From Actinomycetes bacterium (GTDB taxonomy: Bacteria > Actinomycetota > Actinomycetes > S36-B12 > UBA5976): DNA of 8,950 nucleotides. The stretch lies in contig JAJXSV010000082.1 in the NCBI GenBank assembly GCA_021784375.1, positions 1 to 8,950 of the forward strand. The letters run 5' to 3'. A program made the translations under genes and the position numbers. How positions within the stretch are numbered: position 1 is the first letter of the stretch; each line of letters starts with the position of its first letter. Positions 8,562 to 8,950 of the stretch are shown here, piece after piece. A model generated the notes under the pieces. It did not search any database. It saw nothing but the letters and a program-made list of their open reading frames with translations, and had not been told where the DNA came from.

Positions 8562-8950
8562 CTAGCCGACGAGTGATCGGCGGGCTTGGGTGATGCGGGT
8601 AAGCATGGTGCCGTCGATGACGTCGTCACCGAGGCGCACGGATGCGCCGCCGATGACGGTGGGATCGACGACGATGTTGAGACGCACTTCGCGGTCCGAG
8701 AACCGTGCCAGTGCGTGGGAAAGGCGCTCGACCTGGGCCTCGTCAAGAGGCACCGCTACACGCACCTGGGCCACCACTCGCTCGCGTTGGGCTGCGGCGA
8801 GATTGGTGAGCGTGGTGACGGCGCTGTCGACGCGACGACCGCGGAGGTTGGCCGCCATGTGGGCGAGCAGTGCCACCGTCGTGGGCGTGGCCGAGGCGAC
8901 CAGGTCGCGCACCAGCGCGGCCTTGCCGGGCGCTGACACAGCGGGATCGG
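8562..8950 (-). CDS. atpH: F1F0 ATP synthase delta subunit (5' end outside window)
   Basis: Delta (OSCP) links the top of F1 to the b-subunit stator. Only the last 129 codons or so are inside the window: the frame stays open to the edge, so the GTG at 8939-8937 is an internal Val and not a start. The C-terminal delta domain is clear: APGKAALVRDL, LRGRRVD, an extended VAQVRVAVPLDEAQVERL, and the terminal signature DPTVIGGASVRLGDDVIDGT followed by ITQARRSLVG. It precedes atpA by 18 nt in the same operon. The N-terminal part cannot be seen, so this sequence does not tell whether delta is separate or fused to subunit b as in mycobacteria. Confidence 0.95.
   Translation of the reverse strand, partial: DPAVSAPGKAALVRDLVASATPTTVALLAHMAANLRGRRVDSAVTTLTNLAAAQRERVVAQVRVAVPLDEAQVERLSHALARFSDREVRLNIVVDPTVIGGASVRLGDDVIDGTMLTRITQARRSLVG

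Noticed and set aside
6909..8576. A 555-codon plus-strand open frame opposite atpA
   Set aside because: Same mirror effect: it spans nearly exactly the atpA gene and has no start signal or domain.
8562..8939. A delta protein starting at the GTG at 8939
   Set aside because: The frame is open through the window edge (Asp-Pro-Ala precede this Val), and a delta subunit of 125 aa would lack its N-terminal domain; this is a truncated view of a longer gene.

Overview
The window comes from a high-GC Gram-positive bacterium (Actinomycetota). Four things point there. F1 ATP synthase genes lie next to a PduO-type adenosyltransferase, murA and nucS, an order that resembles the mycobacterial atp-murA neighbourhood. 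A NucS/EndoMS mismatch endonuclease is present. MurA carries the mycobacterial-type Asp in place of the catalytic Cys. Two divergent promoters look leaderless, with TANNNT -10 boxes. I cannot name the genus from sequence alone.

Layout from right to left: the minus-strand F1 ATP synthase operon runs atpH (5' end outside the window), atpA, atpG, atpD, atpC (8950 to 4167), with gaps of 18, 3 and 13 nt and then a 1-nt overlap. It ends at a strong GC-rich hairpin (4120-4148) that also faces the convergent pduO gene (3455-4051, plus strand). pduO is divergent from the minus-strand pair murA-nucS (3384-1460), whose stop and start codons overlap as GTGA. The 70-bp pduO/murA gap holds two mirror-image candidate leaderless promoters and an 18-bp imperfect dyad. 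nucS converges on a plus-strand DinB-like gene (923-1429). That gene is divergent from a minus-strand pair: a 100-residue zinc-ribbon protein (852-550) and a DedA membrane protein (546 to the left edge).

Functionally the window is housekeeping: F1 motor subunits, a cobalamin adenosyltransferase, the first committed step of peptidoglycan synthesis, mismatch repair, a DinB-fold metalloprotein, and a small zinc protein paired with a DedA-family transporter or scramblase-like protein. Every stretch is accounted for, and no gene-free gap exceeds about 120 bp. I found no mobile element, CRISPR array, tRNA/rRNA gene, toxin-antitoxin pair or defence system, and nothing that amounts to a new biological system. 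The points most worth a second look are the Asp118 MurA (predicted fosfomycin insensitivity), the paired leaderless promoters with an operator-like dyad, and the murA-nucS coupling.
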